Assembly: GCF_001421885.1 (NCBI RefSeq)
Contig: NZ_LMLH01000001.1
Coordinates: forward strand, 249,151-313,150
From: Pseudomonas sp. Leaf48
GTDB lineage: Bacteria > Pseudomonadota > Gammaproteobacteria > Pseudomonadales > Pseudomonadaceae
Reading direction: 5' to 3'
Length of the DNA stretch: 64,000 nucleotides
Within the stretch, counting starts at the first letter, position 1; the number at the start of each line of letters is the position of its first letter. Shown here piece by piece: positions 1 to 9,488 of the stretch. The notes beneath the pieces were generated by a model. That model saw only the letters and a list, made by a program, of their open reading frames with translations. It did no database searches and was not told where the DNA came from. A program made the translations under genes and the position numbers.

Positions 1-2
1 CC

Positions 3-539
3 TTCAAGGACGCCCTGAAAGTGCCGGAGGGCAATGGTATCCAGCAGGGGGAATATCGCTGGCAGAACTGGTCGGACGGCAAGGTCGAACGCAAGCGCGT
101 CTACTACCAGCGCATTGGCCAGCGCATCCTGGCCGTCGGTTATTACCTGCCACGGGCGTCCGCGGAGCAAGCCATGGCGCTGCTCAACAAAGCGGCGATC
201 GATCTGACCAAGGACGAGAAGGGCACCCTGACGGCGATCAACTCACTCAAGGGCGGCTACCTGCAGGATGATTTGTACGTGTTTGTCGTCGACCTCAATA
301 CCCGGCGTTACGTCGCCCATGGCACTAACCTGCGGCTGATCAATACCGACTTCAGCAGCATCAAGGATCCAGAAGGCAATCCGGTGGGCGAGCCGATCCT
401 GGCGCTGATGGCCAAACAGGACTATGGCGAATACGAGTACCGCTGGAAAAACCCGGTGACCACCAAGGTCGAGAACAAGCATGCATACCTGAAGAAGGTC
501 GGGCATTTTCTGGTCGCAGTCGGGTATTACAGCCCTTGA
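3..539 (+). CDS. Cache-domain sensor protein, 5' truncated by window edge
   Basis: The reading frame is open from the first bases, so the N-terminus lies outside the window; a GTG at 21 is in frame but is probably internal. About 178 residues remain. They contain two similar halves, each ending in a YRW segment followed by a VGYY segment (VGYYLP near residue 46, VGYYSP at the C-terminus), as in small Cache-type extracytoplasmic ligand-binding domains. No transmembrane or output domain follows, so the protein ends in the sensor module and may be a secreted or periplasmic binding protein. The ligand cannot be predicted. The frame stops at 537-539, just before a REP pair. Confidence 0.7.
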   Translation, partial: FKDALKVPEGNGIQQGEYRWQNWSDGKVERKRVYYQRIGQRILAVGYYLPRASAEQAMALLNKAAIDLTKDEKGTLTAINSLKGGYLQDDLYVFVVDLNTRRYVAHGTNLRLINTDFSSIKDPEGNPVGEPILALMAKQDYGEYEYRWKNPVTTKVENKHAYLKKVGHFLVAVGYYSP

Positions 540-565
540 TAGTTTGCTGTTTGTCATGACGCATC

Positions 566-625
566 CGCGAGCAAGCCCGCTCCCACAAGGACTGCGAAAA
601 TCCTGTGGGAGCGGGCTTGCCCGCG
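566..625. repeat. REP inverted pair (REPIN)
   Basis: Two inverted copies of the Pseudomonas REP core (TGTGGGAGCGGGCTTGC and its complement) lie at about 566-587 and 604-625 with a short spacer. They sit between the convergent ends of the Cache gene and the MFS gene. The pair can fold into a long hairpin and may act as a terminator or mRNA stabiliser. Confidence 0.9.
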
Positions 626-646
626 AATAAAGGCGACTCGCTTTAC

Positions 647-2164
647 CTATCGAGCCTTGTCCTCACGCCCGCGCAACAACATGTTCGGCATGGCAATCGC
701 CGCCGCCAGCCCCAGCAACGACACCGCTGCACTGACCGTCAGCAAATGCCGGAATGTCAGCAACAGCTCGGCGCGCAAGGCGTTCTGGGCGTCTCCCGGT
801 GCAGCGTTCAAACCGTCCAGCAAGACGTTCCCCGAATGCCCTTCGGCGATCAGCGCGGAGCCAGCCAGGTGGGCGAAGCTCGAGTCCTGCAGCAACGCCA
901 GCAGCAGTGCCGACATCAGCGCCACACCCACCGCGCCGCCCAGCGAGCGGAACAGATTGGTGGTGCTGGTGGCGACGCCGATATCCCGTTGCTCCACAGA
1001 GTTCTGCGTGCCCACCAGAGAAGTCGGGAACTGCATGCCGCCGGCGATCCCGCTGAGCAACATGAACAGGCTGCTCAATACCAACGCCTGTGGCGGGGTG
1101 AACGCCATGCCCAGGATCGAAATCGGCATCAGCACTGCACCGGTGAGTATCATGGGTTTGTAACGACCGGTCACCGAGGTGCGGCGGCCGGCGAAATAAG
1201 CGCCTATCGGCAATCCGATGGCCAATGGCAGAAGGTGCAGGGCGGCGCTGTCGGCCCCGGCGCCGGTCACGCTCTGGAAGCGCAACGGCATCAGCACGAT
1301 CAGGGAAATGGTCTGGAAGCTGGTGAAAAAAATCGTGCACCAGCACAGGATCGCATTGCGATTGGCAAACAGATGCATGGGCAACAACGGTTCCCGCGCC
1401 CGCCGTTCATGGGCGACGAACAGCGCCAGCACCAGCAGCGCACAGGCGAGCAGCGAGAGTACTTGGCTGCTGCGCCATGAATGACCCTGGCCAACCTGGG
1501 TGATCCCGAGCAACAACGCCGTCAGGCCTATGACCATCAGCAGGGTGCCGAGATAATCGATGATCGGTTTGCGCTGGGGAATGGGCAGCCCCACCAGTGT
1601 TCGGTTGGCTACCAGCCACGCACCCAGGCCCAGCGGCAGGTTGATCAGGAACACCCAGCGCCAGGACAGGTATTCGGTCATATAGCCGCCGAGCACCGGC
1701 CCCGCCACGCTGGCCACCGCGTACATGCTGCTGAAATAGCCCTGGTAACGACCGCGTTCCCGGGGCGGCACGATGTCGCCGATGATCGCCTGGCTCACCG
1801 AAATCATCCCGCCAGCACCGATGCCCTGGAAAATACGCGCCAGCACCAGTTGTTCCATGCTCTGGGCCATGCCGCAGAACACCGAAGCCAGGGTGAACAG
1901 AGCCATGCCGAACAACATCAGTTTGCGCCGGCCGTACAGGTCGCCCAGTTTTCCGTAGATCGGCACCGCCACGGTCATTGCCACCATATAACCGGAGATG
2001 ACCCAGGCGAGCAGGTTGACGTCCTTGAACTGCGCGGAAATGGCCGGCATCGACACGGCAACGATGGTCTGGTCCAGTGCCCCGAGAAAGATCGCCAGCA
2101 TCAAAGCGACCAGAATGCTGCGGATCGCCGGTTTTGGCGTTTCAGGCTGGTGGAGATTGGTCAC
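647..2164 (-). CDS. MFS transporter, DHA2 (EmrB/QacA-like) family
   Basis: The 505-residue hydrophobic protein has the size and about 14 membrane segments of DHA2 exporters. Visible motifs are LDQTIV in the first helix (motif D1), GKLGDLYGRRK in the loop after helix 2 (motif A) and GPVLGG in helix 5 (motif C). The family exports drugs or organic anions by proton antiport at the inner membrane. The start is a GTG with AGGT upstream. It follows pobA by 78 bp on the same strand, so it may be cotranscribed and export or import an aromatic acid. A MFS gene next to pobA is also what I recall for PAO1. The substrate is unknown. Confidence 0.85.
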   Translation of the reverse strand: MTNLHQPETPKPAIRSILVALMLAIFLGALDQTIVAVSMPAISAQFKDVNLLAWVISGYMVAMTVAVPIYGKLGDLYGRRKLMLFGMALFTLASVFCGMAQSMEQLVLARIFQGIGAGGMISVSQAIIGDIVPPRERGRYQGYFSSMYAVASVAGPVLGGYMTEYLSWRWVFLINLPLGLGAWLVANRTLVGLPIPQRKPIIDYLGTLLMVIGLTALLLGITQVGQGHSWRSSQVLSLLACALLVLALFVAHERRAREPLLPMHLFANRNAILCWCTIFFTSFQTISLIVLMPLRFQSVTGAGADSAALHLLPLAIGLPIGAYFAGRRTSVTGRYKPMILTGAVLMPISILGMAFTPPQALVLSSLFMLLSGIAGGMQFPTSLVGTQNSVEQRDIGVATSTTNLFRSLGGAVGVALMSALLLALLQDSSFAHLAGSALIAEGHSGNVLLDGLNAAPGDAQNALRAELLLTFRHLLTVSAAVSLLGLAAAIAMPNMLLRGREDKAR

Positions 2165-2242
2165 GGGAAAACCTGCGGCAGTAATTGACCTGCAAGCCGC
2201 CAGGCGAGCAGGGAATGCTCGCCAGTGTAAGTCGATAGCAAG

Positions 2243-3616
<1,374 letters not shown>

Positions 3617-4513
3617 ATGAACAAGCCTGACCTGCCTTCGATTCCCGTGTTCAAGCTCTACGGTGAAAGCCTGGATTGGCCAACCCCGGACTTGCTGCAC
3701 TGCGAAACCATTTCCAAACGCAGCCGCGAACATCATTGGCAAATCAAACCCCATCGCCATGCCGATTTATGCCAGTTGCTCTTCGTATTCAAAGGTCAGG
3801 CAGAACTTGAAATCGAAGGCAAACGATCGCAACTGACAGAACCGGCCATCCAGATCCTGCCACCGCTTTCGGTGCATGGCTTTCGTTTTTCCGAGGACGT
3901 GGAAGGGTTCGTGGTAACCCTGGCGACGCCACTGATCACCCATTTGCAAGGGCAGCTGGGGCAATCGGTGAATGCCCTGGCCCAGGCCGAAAGCTACCCG
4001 GCGGGCGAGAATGGCGAATACCTCAACAGCCTGTTCAGCGCATTGCACACTGAATACACCAGCCATGAGCCGGCGCGGGAAATGCTCATGCATTCGCTGG
4101 TCAGCGTGATCATGGTGTGGGTCAGTCGTCAGGTGATCCAGCGACGTACCGCACTTGCGCGACCACAGCGTGCGCGGGAATACCTAAACGGGTTTATTCA
4201 ACTGGTGGAAGAGACTTATCGCCAACACGTCAAGGTCGAAGACCTGGCCCACCGCCTGGGGATTTCGGTGTCCCATCTCAATGGCACCTGCCGCGAGCTG
4301 GCGGGGCAACCGGCATTGCAGATCATGCACGAGCGTCAACTGCTGGAGGCCAAGCGCTTGCTGACCTATACCAGCATGACCATTTATGAAATGTCCGACG
4401 TGTTGGGATTTTCGGATCCGACCAATTTCACGCGGCTGTTCCGCCGTCGAGTGGGCATTTCGCCCAAGGCGTTCCGCGACCGCTTGAAGGCCGAACAGGA
4501 CAAGGACAGCTGA
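3617..4513 (+). CDS. pobR: AraC-family regulator of pobA
   Basis: The 298-residue protein has a cupin-like N-terminal sensing half (HRHADLCQLLFVFKGQ near residues 46-61) and a C-terminal AraC DNA-binding domain, with two helix-turn-helix units around residues 205-290 (HRLGISVSHLN; MSDVLGFSDPTNFTRLFRR). In pseudomonads AraC-type PobR activates pobA in response to 4-hydroxybenzoate, unlike the IclR-type PobR of Acinetobacter. Divergent placement beside pobA supports that role. The ATG at 3617 has only a weak GGA upstream. Confidence 0.88.
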   Translation: MNKPDLPSIPVFKLYGESLDWPTPDLLHCETISKRSREHHWQIKPHRHADLCQLLFVFKGQAELEIEGKRSQLTEPAIQILPPLSVHGFRFSEDVEGFVVTLATPLITHLQGQLGQSVNALAQAESYPAGENGEYLNSLFSALHTEYTSHEPAREMLMHSLVSVIMVWVSRQVIQRRTALARPQRAREYLNGFIQLVEETYRQHVKVEDLAHRLGISVSHLNGTCRELAGQPALQIMHERQLLEAKRLLTYTSMTIYEMSDVLGFSDPTNFTRLFRRRVGISPKAFRDRLKAEQDKDS

Positions 4514-4521
4514 CTCCCGTC

Positions 4522-4698
4522 CTACCGCAGGGCGTTGAGCGTCGCGTTGTGGGGAACGCAGCGCTCGAAGTAACAGCTCGAGTATTCACGGGGCAGGTCG
4601 CGCAGTTGTTCCACGCGCCAGGCGGCAGCGCCATACAACCCGAGCGTGAACGCGCAGGTGATGAGAATCGCAAGGTATCTTCTTGTTTTGATGTTCAT
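4522..4698 (-). CDS. Small single-pass membrane protein
   Basis: A 58-residue protein starts at an ATG preceded by a good AGAGGTC ribosome site on the minus strand. After a short basic N-terminus (MNIKTRRY) comes one hydrophobic segment at about residues 9-26, then a polar tail with two cysteines (SSCYFERC). A longer in-frame start exists 15 codons upstream but has no better ribosome site. It ends 8 bp from the pobR stop, convergent with it. I do not recognise the family and assign no function. Confidence 0.6.
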   Translation of the reverse strand: MNIKTRRYLAILITCAFTLGLYGAAAWRVEQLRDLPREYSSCYFERCVPHNATLNALR

Positions 4699-4797
4699 GG
4701 CGTTGACCTCTGAACGAATACCCTCGGGTATTACTTTGAGCATAGGTCAGGGTCGGTGAGTTGTGTAGGAGTTGCCGCAGGCTGCGATCTTTTGATT

Positions 4798-5703
4798 TTA
4801 AAACCCGGCATCCCACTCCGGTTCTTGCGCAAATCTCACCACCAGAAAATCCACCAAGCTGCGCAGCGCCGCAGGCATGTGCTTGCGTGAGGCGTACACC
4901 GCGTACACGTTCAACTGCCGGGGCTCGACGGCAGGCAGCAAGCGAATCAGCTCGCCGCTGTGGATATGCACCCCGGCCTGATACGTGGGCAGCATTGCCA
5001 CCCCGGCCCCGGCCAGGGTGGCGCGTAACAGGGTACTGGCTTCGTTGGCGCTGATGTTGCCTTGCACCGGCACAGATACCTGCTCGCCGTCCTGCTCGAA
5101 ATGCCAGAGGTTTTTGCCGAAGTAGGAATGGGTCAGGCAGTTATGCAGGCTCAGGTCCTCGACCCGTTGTGGCGCCGGATGTTCGCGCAGGTAGGCGGGA
5201 GTGGCACAGACCACCGAGCGACAGACCGTCAGCCGGCGAGCGATCAGGTTTGGGTCCAGGTCGTTGCTGGTGCGAATTGCCAGGTCGATACGTTCATCCA
5301 CCAGGTTTACCGTGCGGTCGAGCATCTGCATGTCGATGCTGACGCCGGGGTAACGCTTGACGTACGCCGCCATGGCATCGGCCAGTTGCGCCTGGCCGAA
5401 CGACGTGCTGACGCTGATTCGCAGCAGGCCGCGCGGAGCGTCATCCGGTTCGCTGACGGCGGCTTGCATGTCGCTGGATAAATCGAGCATCTGCCGACAG
5501 CGCGGCAGTATTTCGCTGCCGGCAGCGGTCAGGCTTAATTTGCGCGTGGTGCGATGCATCAGACGCGCGCCGATCCAGTCTTCCAGTTCGGCCAGGTACC
5601 GCGACACCACCGGCCGTGACAGCTCCAGATGATCGGCGGCAGCGGACTGGCTACCAAGATCGACCACAGTGACGAACACCCGCATTGCTTGTAGACGATC
5701 CAT
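4798..5703 (-). CDS. LysR-family transcriptional regulator
   Basis: The 301-residue protein has an N-terminal winged helix-turn-helix (residues about 1-60, with SAAADHLELSRPVVSRYLAE) and a LysR substrate-binding domain from about residue 92. The arrangement resembles the CrgA subgroup. It is divergent from the MBL-fold gene at 5809, 105 bp away, which makes that gene its likely target; LysR regulators commonly control a divergent neighbour. The inducer is unknown. Confidence 0.88.
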   Translation of the reverse strand: MDRLQAMRVFVTVVDLGSQSAAADHLELSRPVVSRYLAELEDWIGARLMHRTTRKLSLTAAGSEILPRCRQMLDLSSDMQAAVSEPDDAPRGLLRISVSTSFGQAQLADAMAAYVKRYPGVSIDMQMLDRTVNLVDERIDLAIRTSNDLDPNLIARRLTVCRSVVCATPAYLREHPAPQRVEDLSLHNCLTHSYFGKNLWHFEQDGEQVSVPVQGNISANEASTLLRATLAGAGVAMLPTYQAGVHIHSGELIRLLPAVEPRQLNVYAVYASRKHMPAALRSLVDFLVVRFAQEPEWDAGF

Positions 5704-5751
5704 GATTTGCCCGATTTTAGAAACAAACTATGTCAAAGGATCGCATTTTTT

Positions 5752-5763
5752 GTACTGAAGTAC
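5752..5763. promoter_or_regulatory. Candidate LysR operator palindrome
   Basis: GTACT-GA-AGTAC is a perfect 5+2+5 inverted repeat in the 105-bp gap between the divergent LysR and MBL-fold genes. It is the only clear dyad there and so a candidate binding site; contact with the regulator is inferred. Confidence 0.35.
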
Positions 5764-5808
5764 GCAATTAAGCTCTGTTGCATCGCCATTCGGACAACGG
5801 AGCAACAG

Positions 5809-6693
5809 ATGATCGGTTTCACCACTCTCAAACGCGTTTTACTGGCCAGCGCCGCACTTGGCTTCGGTGCCCATGCCGCAGCGTCGACATTGACCCTGGA
5901 CGTCTACAATCCCGGCGAACAAGCGATTTTCCCGGTGACCTCTGTACTGGTCAGCGGCGACAAAGAGGCGATTCTGATTGATGCGCAATTCGGCAAATCC
6001 CAAGCTGAAAAAGTGGTGGAAAAAATCCGCGCCAGCGGCAAGCTACTGACCACTATCTACATCAGCCACGGCGATCCGGACTACTACTTTGGCCTCGATA
6101 CCCTGACCGCCGCATTCCCCAAGGCCAGGGTGCTGGCCTCGCAACCGACCGTCGAGCACATCAAGCACTCAGTCGAGGGCAAACTGGCGTTCTGGGGCCC
6201 GAAGATGGGCGCGGACGTACCGGCCAAAACCATCGTGCCGGATGTGCTCGAGGGCGACAGCCTGATTCTCGAAGGGCAGAAGCTGCAGGTAGTCGGTCTT
6301 GACGGCCCGCAGCCGGATCGCAGCTTCGTGTGGATTCCGTCGATCAAGGCCGTGGTGGGTGGTGTCGTGGTGGCGCAAAACATCCACGTCTGGATGGCCG
6401 ACACCCAAACTGCGCAGTCCCATGCCGATTGGCTGACTACGCTGCATTCGATCGAAACCCTGAAACCGAAAACCGTGGTGCCGGGTCATTACCTGGGTGA
6501 GAGCGCGCGCTCACTGGCGGCAGTGCAGTTCACCGCCGACTACATCAAGGCGTTCGACGAGGAAACTGCCAAGGCGAAAGACTCTGCCGCGCTGATCGGC
6601 GCCATGAAAAAACGCTACCCGAGCCTCGCTGAAGAAAGTTCTCTGGAACTGAGCGCCAAAGTCGCCAAAGGTGAGATGAAGTGGGGCGAATGA
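5809..6693 (+). CDS. Exported MBL-fold hydrolase-like protein with altered metal motif
   Basis: The ATG at 5809 has GGAG upstream and is followed by a signal peptide (basic MIGFTTLKR, hydrophobic core, cleavage likely after AHA-AA near residue 25), so the 294-residue product is probably periplasmic. The metallo-beta-lactamase fold is visible in the strand SVLVSGDKEAILIDAQF, the VPGHY histidine (H227) and the conserved spacing. The canonical HxHxDH metal motif is replaced by H87-G-D89-P-D91-Y92. Metal occupancy and reaction are therefore uncertain. A LysR regulator gene is divergent. An in-frame start at 5707 would place extra residues before the signal peptide and is rejected. Confidence 0.82.
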   Translation: MIGFTTLKRVLLASAALGFGAHAAASTLTLDVYNPGEQAIFPVTSVLVSGDKEAILIDAQFGKSQAEKVVEKIRASGKLLTTIYISHGDPDYYFGLDTLTAAFPKARVLASQPTVEHIKHSVEGKLAFWGPKMGADVPAKTIVPDVLEGDSLILEGQKLQVVGLDGPQPDRSFVWIPSIKAVVGGVVVAQNIHVWMADTQTAQSHADWLTTLHSIETLKPKTVVPGHYLGESARSLAAVQFTADYIKAFDEETAKAKDSAALIGAMKKRYPSLAEESSLELSAKVAKGEMKWGE

Positions 6694-6707
6694 CAGAGGC
6701 TTGAGAT

Positions 6708-6735
6708 GATCGTTCCCACGCCCGTGAGAACGATC
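6708..6735. repeat. GATCGTTC hairpin between convergent genes
   Basis: GATCGTTC at 6708-6715 pairs with GAACGATC at 6728-6735, in the short gap between the MBL-fold gene and the convergent LysR gene. A related element lies at 28086-28112. It may serve as a bidirectional terminator, although no long T run follows. Confidence 0.6.
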
Positions 6736-6744
6736 AGGGCTGCT

Positions 6745-7626
6745 TCAACGCGCCTGCGCCTGCGCCACCAGCCACCCCATCAGTTCACGCAATTTCGGCG
6801 AAGGTGCGGGTTTGTCGGGGAACACGATGTAGTACGCCAAACCGGTTTTCACCTTCAGCTCAAAGGGCATGACCAGCCGCCCGGCATTCAGGTCATCGCC
6901 GATCAACGACCAGTCGCCAATCGCGACACCCGTCCCCTGGGACGCCATCGACATCGCCAGGTCCAGTGTTTCGAAATGCTGGCCCTTGCTGACATTGGTC
7001 AAATGCACATCTGCTGCCTTCAACCAGGCCTTCCAGTCCCGTTCGTCGCGGGTCGGGTGCAACAACAGGTGCTGTTGCAAATCGGTCGGTGCCTGCAACG
7101 CCAAGGGACCTTCGAGCATGGGACGGGAACAGACCGGCGTCAGTTGTTCGTCGAACAGGTGACAAGACGCCAGTGCATCGTCTGGCGGTGCGCCGTACAT
7201 CACCGCCGCATCAAACTGCTCGCGATGAAAATCCACCCCGTGCTTGACCGTGGTGGTCAGTTCCACCGGCACATCCGGGCGCTCTTTCTGCCATTGCAGC
7301 AAGCGAGGCAGCAACCAGCGCATGACACAGGTCGGCGCCTTGAGTTGCAGGGTTTCGCGAGTCTCGCCGATCTGCTCCACGGCCTCGTCGATCAAACCGA
7401 AAATCTGCTGCACCCGTGGCAGCCATTCCCGTCCCTCGGTCGTCAGTTCAAGGCCCCTGGCCTGGCGGATGAACAGCTCATAGCCCAGATGATCTTCCAG
7501 CCCGGCGATCTGTCGGCTCACCGCACCTTGGGTGATGTGCAGTTGTTCAGCGGCCCGGGTGAAGTTGCAGCACTGCGCGGTAATCAGAAAAGTGTGCAGC
7601 GCCGGCAGGGGAGGCAGTCGTTTCAT
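6745..7626 (-). CDS. LysR-family regulator, GcvA-like
   Basis: The 293-residue protein opens with RLPPLPALHTFLITAQ and the helix-turn-helix LHITQGAVSRQIAGLEDHLG, typical of GcvA/TrpI-type LysR regulators, followed by a substrate-binding domain from about residue 90. It is divergent from the decarboxylase gene at 7851, with 224 bp between them, so control of the decarboxylase, dehydrogenase and ABC cluster is the simplest inference. A REP pair occupies much of that gap on the decarboxylase side. Confidence 0.87.
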   Translation of the reverse strand: MKRLPPLPALHTFLITAQCCNFTRAAEQLHITQGAVSRQIAGLEDHLGYELFIRQARGLELTTEGREWLPRVQQIFGLIDEAVEQIGETRETLQLKAPTCVMRWLLPRLLQWQKERPDVPVELTTTVKHGVDFHREQFDAAVMYGAPPDDALASCHLFDEQLTPVCSRPMLEGPLALQAPTDLQQHLLLHPTRDERDWKAWLKAADVHLTNVSKGQHFETLDLAMSMASQGTGVAIGDWSLIGDDLNAGRLVMPFELKVKTGLAYYIVFPDKPAPSPKLRELMGWLVAQAQAR

Positions 7627-7724
7627 GGGTATCCAAGGTATGACGTGAGGACATGGCTAGTATGACTTTTTATCCATTGTTGCGCCTACGTGTCGCCCGT
7701 TCCAATGAGGCCATCCCCGGGTCA

Positions 7725-7814
7725 TGTGGGAGCGGGCTTGCTCGCGAAGAGGGAGTGTCAATCGACATCAATGTTGTATGACACAACGCTTTCGCGAGCA
7801 AGCCCGCTCCCACA
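7725..7814. repeat. REP inverted pair
   Basis: Two inverted REP cores lie about 50 bp apart, between the LysR gene and the AruI-type gene, ending 36 bp before the latter's start. If transcribed it would sit in the mRNA leader. Confidence 0.9.
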
Positions 7815-7831
7815 GCCCGGCGTCTCAAACG

Positions 7832-7839
7832 AACAAGAA
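7832..7839 (+). promoter_or_regulatory. Possible Hfq/Crc motif before the decarboxylase gene
   Basis: AACAAGAA fits the AAnAAnAA pattern and overlaps the GAAGGG ribosome site of the gene starting at 7851. This position is typical of Crc-repressed catabolic genes. Motif match only. Confidence 0.4.
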
Positions 7840-7850
7840 GGGCAATTCAC

Positions 7851-9488
7851 ATGGCGACGTGCGGCGAAGTATTGGTCAAGTTACTCGAAAACTACGGGGT
7901 CGAGCAGGTGTTCGGCATTCCCGGGGTTCACACCGTGGAGCTGTATCGCGGGCTGGCTCGTTCGAGTATCAACCACGTGACTCCGCGCCATGAGCAGGGT
8001 GCCGGTTTCATGGCCGATGGCTATGCTCGCACCAGCGGCAAACCGGGTGTCTGCTTCATCATCACCGGCCCAGGCATGACCAACATCACCACGGCGATGG
8101 GGCAGGCTTACGCCGATTCGATTCCGATGCTGGTGATCTCCAGCGTGCAATCGCGCAGCCAGCTGGGCGGTGGTCGCGGCAAGCTGCATGAGCTGCCGAA
8201 CCAGGGCGCGCTGGTCGCCGGTGTCGCCGCATTTTCCCATACCCTGATGTCGGCCTCGGAGTTGCCGGGTGTGCTGGCCCGAGCCTTTGCGCTGTTCCAG
8301 GCCGGTCGTCCGCGCCCGGTGCACATCGAAATTCCATTGGACGTGCTGGTCGAAGAGGCCGACGACCTGCTCACCAGTATCCCCGTCAACATCGACAGTG
8401 CCGGTGCTTCGCCGAGCGCTGTTTCGCGCATGACTCAATTGCTGGCTGGTGCCAAGCGTCCGCTGATTCTCGCCGGTGGCGGTGCGATCAATGCGGCCGC
8501 CGAACTGACCGAATTGGCCGAACTGCTGGACGCACCGGTGGCACTGACCATCAATGCCAAAGGCATGCTCGAATCCGCTCACCCGTTGCTGATCGGTTCG
8601 ACCCAGAGCCTGGTCGCTACCCGCGCGCTGGTCGCCGAGGCCGATGTTGTTTTGGCCATCGGCACCGAACTGGCCGAGACCGACTACGACGTGACCTTCG
8701 CCGGGGGTTTCGAGATTGCTGGCCAACTGCTAAGGGTAGATATCGACCCGGACCAGACCGTGCGCAACTATCCGCCGCACGTGGCGCTGGTGTCCGACTC
8801 ACGCAACGCCGCCCGCGCCTTGCTCAGCGCGTTGTCGCACAAATCCCTGGCCGAGCGCCGCAACGATTGGGGGCAGGTGCGTGCCGCGCGATTGCGAGAG
8901 GAGCTGGCGGGCACATGGGATGCAGCGACCCTGGCCCAGACTCGTTTCCTCGAAACCGTCTTGCATGAACTGCCGGATGCAGTATTCGTCGGCGATTCGA
9001 CGCAACCTGTGTACACCGGCAACCTGACCTTCAACCCGGAGCGCCCGCGCCGCTGGTTCAACTCCTCCACCGGCTACGGCACCCTCGGGTATGCCTTGCC
9101 GGCGGCCATCGGCGCCTGGCTCGGCGGCAGTGCCCGCAACGGCGCCCGCCCGCCGGTGGTATGCCTGATCGGCGACGGCGGCCTGCAATTCACCCTGCCG
9201 GAACTGGCCAGTGCCGTTGAAGCGCGTACCCCGGTGATCGTGCTGCTGTGGAATAACCAGGGCTACGAAGAGATCAAGAAGTACATGGTCAACCGTGCCA
9301 TTGAACCTGTGGGTGTCGACATCTATACCCCGGACTTCATCGCTGTGGCCAAGGGCCTGGGCTGCGCTGCCGAGCCCGTCGACGGTGTCGAGCAACTGCG
9401 CGCTGCCTTGCGTGTGGCCGCCGATCGCCAGGGTCCGACCCTGATTGAAATCGATCAGGCCCAGTGGATGCAGGCGGTATCGAAATGA
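7851..9488 (+). CDS. aruI: ThDP-dependent 2-oxoacid decarboxylase, AruI type (5-guanidino-2-oxopentanoate decarboxylase)
   Basis: The 545-residue protein belongs to the acetolactate-synthase-like ThDP enzymes. The N-terminal half has FGIPGVHTVELYRGL and the catalytic glutamate in RHEQGAGFMADGYAR (near residue 50); the C-terminal half has the ThDP/Mg motif GDGG followed about 27 residues later by WNNQGY. No small regulatory subunit gene is adjacent, which argues against acetolactate synthesis. By recall it is close to P. aeruginosa AruI, which decarboxylates 2-ketoarginine to 4-guanidinobutyraldehyde. The next gene is an aldehyde dehydrogenase overlapping its stop (ATGA), fitting an aldehyde product. 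No aminotransferase such as AruH is nearby, so the natural oxoacid could differ. Confidence 0.72.
   Translation: MATCGEVLVKLLENYGVEQVFGIPGVHTVELYRGLARSSINHVTPRHEQGAGFMADGYARTSGKPGVCFIITGPGMTNITTAMGQAYADSIPMLVISSVQSRSQLGGGRGKLHELPNQGALVAGVAAFSHTLMSASELPGVLARAFALFQAGRPRPVHIEIPLDVLVEEADDLLTSIPVNIDSAGASPSAVSRMTQLLAGAKRPLILAGGGAINAAAELTELAELLDAPVALTINAKGMLESAHPLLIGSTQSLVATRALVAEADVVLAIGTELAETDYDVTFAGGFEIAGQLLRVDIDPDQTVRNYPPHVALVSDSRNAARALLSALSHKSLAERRNDWGQVRAARLREELAGTWDAATLAQTRFLETVLHELPDAVFVGDSTQPVYTGNLTFNPERPRRWFNSSTGYGTLGYALPAAIGAWLGGSARNGARPPVVCLIGDGGLQFTLPELASAVEARTPVIVLLWNNQGYEEIKKYMVNRAIEPVGVDIYTPDFIAVAKGLGCAAEPVDGVEQLRAALRVAADRQGPTLIEIDQAQWMQAVSK

Noticed and set aside
605..1480. 291-codon frame on the plus strand opposite the MFS gene
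   Set aside because: It begins within a REP element and has Q/R/H-rich shadow composition.
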